From Bombus terrestris (taxonomy: Eukaryota > Arthropoda > Insecta > Hymenoptera > Apidae), in NCBI RefSeq assembly GCF_910591885.1, contig NC_063278.1, positions 19,173,989 through 19,237,988 on the forward strand: a stretch of DNA of 64,000 nt. The letters run 5' to 3'. The translations under genes were made by a program, and so were the position numbers. Of the stretch, positions 60,191 to 64,000 are shown piece by piece; positions within the stretch are counted from its first letter, which is position 1; each line of letters opens with the position of its first letter. The notes beneath the pieces were generated by a model, which did no database searches, had not been told where the DNA came from, and worked only from the letters and a program-made list of their open reading frames with translations.

Positions 60191-63100
60191 TATTTACTTG
60201 ATCCTATGCGCAGCACCAGTCGCTTTATTTTATTATACGAGACATAAAACCATACTTCGTAAGCAAGATCGTAATATTTTAAGCTATTCTATCCAAGTTC
60301 ATGGAAACTTAAAAACATGTTCACCTATTTACTTCTTAAAGTATCTCGAACAATTTGTTTTTAACGTTCGGAGAACTACGATTGTATCCTTGATTTTAAG
60401 ACCCTCGATATTCTACTTGAACAGACATTCGCTAAAATTATGTCATTGAACGATATTATTGCAAATAACAATTTCCTGTCAACGTTTCTTCTCGCAATAA
60501 GTTTTACATAAATCTAATTTCGCTTTACTTACTCTTTTTCATTTGAATTGTTTAACGCGTTCTATCTTATAAACTGTGTTTGTTTTTTTTTATAAAAATG
60601 TGTACTTGCATACATATGTTACACCTTTCATTTCACATTATTGTCCTAATAATATTTGTCAGTAATGTATAAATAATGATAAAGATTATATATATATTAA
60701 CTTGTTTACTATAATAATATACGTAAATAAAATATAAATTATAAGTTATGTTATATTTATAGTTTACTCCGGAAACGTATGTTTATTGCACTTCGTGATA
60801 TCTATATATAATAAAATCAATTATTTACGAATACATAAATGCTCATATATTGTATATTTATATATACGGTATATAAGAAAGATAAATTTCATTTATATAA
60901 GGTAATACAATTTTTTGACATCATATGTCATTCATTTATGGAAAACATCTTAACATTAAAATAACCATATTACACGTTATAATGCATGACACATATATAT
61001 TGCACGTATTAGCACAAAATTAAAAAATTACCTTTACTGTACAATTAAATATATTATTTACCAGATATATATGTATTCGCTAAAGTTATATAACACGTTC
61101 TTACAACAAAAAAAGAAAAGAAAAGAAAAATGGCTAAAGACAAAACGTTAAAGCGCGTGTTCATAATTTACAAATGTTACTAACAATGAATTAAAAGAGT
61201 AATCGAGGCAAGTAGTAGATGCAATAAACGCACGAACGATAAATCTGAAATATACTTTCAAAGCACGTGTTTTATTTGAAATAATCTTAACTAGCCGTGA
61301 AAATGGATAAAATGCGATGATAAACTCACGACGTAACAGACATTTGTATATCCGTTTAAAAATATATATGTATACTTTAAATGACAGTCAGTGTCGTCTA
61401 ATATCTTTATGAAAGAAAATTATGCGAACGCGTCGGCGTATGCTTGGCCACGTAATTGTTCATACGAGAATGGGATTCGCGCGCATGTACCACGTGTCTT
61501 CCGAAGATACCTGTGAGATGCGAAAGCGATAATGACTCCGTTGATTTACCGGGGAACCGACAAAATTCGACCATAGTCGAACAAGTTTAACCGTCCGTCA
61601 CTTTCGCTCATCGAATCGCTTTCTTCGAAATCGAGTATGTAAACTGTGCTTTCACCTAAAAATAAATCGCGCTCCCACTGTCCGGTTTGTTAAAACGGAT
61701 AGCTTTACTTTCCTTTTCATTCTTATACACTTATTAAATTCAACCTATCAATCTCATCATCGTCTTCAAGGTACTATTCTCTTTTATTGTGTTAGCGATT
61801 AATTAAATAAAAGACACTGGTATGGTACATCCTCTGTTAACGATAGTTTCCGATGTGATTACAAAAATGCTAGTTTCCTCGAGGCGGAATGCTTTTGGGC
61901 TGTTGCTAATCTGAAGTATTCGATGATTCAAGGGTATACGAGTTAGTCCAGAACGTGGATTAGATCCTGTTCACGATGTCTGTAAATATTTCTCATTAAC
62001 TTGCTTCGTATTAGAAACGAGGGGTTCGCAGGATAAACGTATAAGATACGTATGATAAAATTTGTAATTCGTGAGAACTGTGAGTAAAGTTGAACTTTAA
62101 CTCTTTGTTTCATTCTGTTGAACTTAAAGTTGAACAGAAACATATGTATGCTCCTAAATGTTAAAATGCAGTACCTTGACATACGTGGCCGTAGAGACAT
62201 GGAAGTGCGTGAGAAATTTTTCTAAATAAACAGAAATATCGAGCATTGCTTCGAGTATGTCTCGTTTTCACATCGAGCACTTGGAATACCGCTACATCAT
62301 GAGGTTAATTTGACGCTAAAAATTATGTTTACCCAACATATCGATTATCTTATTCGGCACTGTCGAAGAAGCATTTTAATCGTAACTGGAACATCGACAT
62401 CACCGAGATACATTGTTACGAAAAATTCGACGGTCAACTTACCGGATTCAGTGATGCGTTTTAGATTCTCATGGAGCTCGACAAGCTTAAAACGGAAACA
62501 CGGCCAACACGCATCGAAACAAAAATCTCATCCGTTGCTTTCACTTTTGGTAATCGAGCGATTTTCGGGCGAAAAGCAGAAGCTGAAAGCGAACGAGAGA
62601 GAAACGAAAGACGGAAGTACGTGACACGGTAAAACGCGATTGATTAACCGGTGGAATCGGGCAGGAAGAAATCCGTGGAAATGCATTCGTAGAGGACGAA
62701 ACACGTGCTTGCTCGTGCGCAAAACACGAGCAGCTCGTCGAAATCGCCGAGAGGCGTGCGTGACACCGCGCGAAACGCTACGTTGGCGAGCGACAACTGA
62801 AAGAGAAGCGTTTTAACTTTAACCAACTCTACACAGAATGGGGATAAAGAGAGGTGTCCCTCGATCATGAAGAGTAGCGTGGCCTGTAAGTTCTCTCTCA
62901 CTTTCAGCTCCTTGATGTCCCTCTCTTCTGTCTCGTTGCTCCCTACCTTCGATTTCGATCGTTGCTTCACCTTCTCGCAGGAAGATCGTTTAATAGAGCA
63001 TTTGTTTGTTTTCTTTCTCATCATTTTCTATAAATTCGTCGATGTTCAAAAACGATTGCTTTCTTTTTAGTCCGTGCAGTTCAGCCGCATGTACCATACA

Positions 63101-64000
63101 GACATTCATATATACTTTGCATATCAATGGTATGTACATTCAAATATCAAATCTAAAAAGCAAAGCAAATTTTTCACTCTTTTACTTTTATTTTCTATTC
63201 CGTGATACTAATCTTTCGCATCTCAAGAAATCACTTTTAGCATTTCGTATGTTTTTTATCGACTGTATCTTTCTTCCTTTATCTTTTATGTTTTATATTT
63301 CTAATCAGCAAATTTTACTCTTTACGTTTTCTCTTATCTCTATCTGCAGATCGTTCATCATTTATTCGTTAAGGGTCGAGTTGGCTAGAGAGAAAGAAGA
63401 AGAGAATTTCTCACGAAAAGAACGTTTTCTTACGTACTATCCGCGTTCTTGTTCTTGCAGCATAAATAAAGCATTCGAATTACGGCCGTAAACGCGGCGC
63501 GACGAGACGGTTAAACGTAATCGGTCTGTTTAAACTGTTTAAAGGCATCGCTTCCTTTCCCATTATATATATGTGTAACGACTCTCTTACTTGCATCTAA
63601 TCTCGCAATTCGGTCTCACGGGTTGTTACGACTACGCAACACGAGCAAAGATTCACGCCGTTCGACGTTCGGGCGCCAGATGAAGACGAAAAAGAAGAAA
63701 GAAAGCCAGAGGGGAAGGAAGGTATCACGAGGTTGAACTGTATAGCAACGAGCAGTTATTACAACCCTATCACGTGTCTACCATCGTTTCAACCGTCTTT
63801 TTTCATTCGCGTGTTTCTTCTCTGTCGAGGAACATTTTTATCGCGTTCTCGAGGTGCCTTCTCCTCTCGAATCCTTTAGATGCATCGCGCTCCAGAACCT
63901 TTCATTTCTTTGCACATAGAACGGTATAACTGTATCGGAATCTGCAAGGGGCCCACCTACGTTCACCTTCTGTGTTCCGAGATACTGTACGTGTCTATCC

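Larger units (their letters stand above)
56742..64000. other. Upstream region of the NT1-like gene, no coding gene recognised
   Basis: Apart from the candidate non-coding exon near 57.2 kb, I support no gene here. AT-rich simple sequence dominates 58,370-58,560. A direct duplication lies at about 59,988-60,082 and 60,096-60,190. More complex, GC-richer stretches at 61,420-61,700, 62,330-62,970 and 63,480-64,000 could hold promoters, 5' exons or enhancers. The short open frames in them have no recognisable domains. AT-rich tracts such as 60,660-60,900 contain only (TA)-type runs. Confidence 0.45.

Noticed and set aside
62644..63491. Frames of 126 and 161 codons near the right end
   Set aside because: Lys/Ser- or Phe/Ser-rich composition, no domains, and overlap on both strands; they look random in a locally GC-richer region.

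Overview
The window looks like insect nuclear DNA, most likely from a bee or another hymenopteran. The signs are AT-rich, CpG-containing DNA, long AT-rich introns with GT/AG splice sites, insect gene families (a Spatzle/neurotrophin-like ligand and a Ly6/uPAR protein), and non-LTR elements of Jockey-like and R1-like types. The species cannot be named from the sequence. I saw no bacterial operons, CRISPR array, rRNA or clear tRNA.

Positions 1 to about 28,590 are an AT-rich 30-bp satellite array. It is very regular up to about 4.1 kb and increasingly diverged to the right. Mobile elements interrupt the diverged part: LINE-1 (12,499-16,815, + strand), LINE-2 (18,805-23,110, - strand), a solo LTR (23,760-24,489) and LINE-3 (24,698-28,322, - strand, decayed). 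LINE-1 and LINE-2 each have an 11-bp target-site duplication, and the solo LTR has a 4-bp one. The last satellite block (28,323-28,590) runs in the opposite orientation to all the others. A decayed copy of the LTR start (28,677-29,075) follows.

From about 29 kb the DNA is single-copy and gene-bearing. A three-exon Ly6/uPAR-type GPI-anchored protein gene lies on the + strand (31,275-35,945). A six-exon Spatzle-family cystine-knot ligand gene, closest in my judgement to neurotrophin 1, lies on the - strand (41,461-56,728) with a probable non-coding exon near 57.2 kb. The two genes converge on a gene-free interval of about 5.5 kb. The 11-kb intron of the ligand gene holds a decayed mariner-like transposase and a possible plexin-like exon remnant.

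The main novelty is in the satellite. Each 30-bp unit can fold as a 9-bp-stem hairpin, carries three CpGs in otherwise A/T DNA, appears to be built from four 7- to 8-bp subunits, and shows higher-order repetition and a 616-bp recent duplication. Such arrays are typical of centromeric, pericentromeric or subtelomeric DNA; which of these applies cannot be decided here. The two Jockey-like elements share promoter architecture and an unusual AUG-less ORF1/ORF2 junction.
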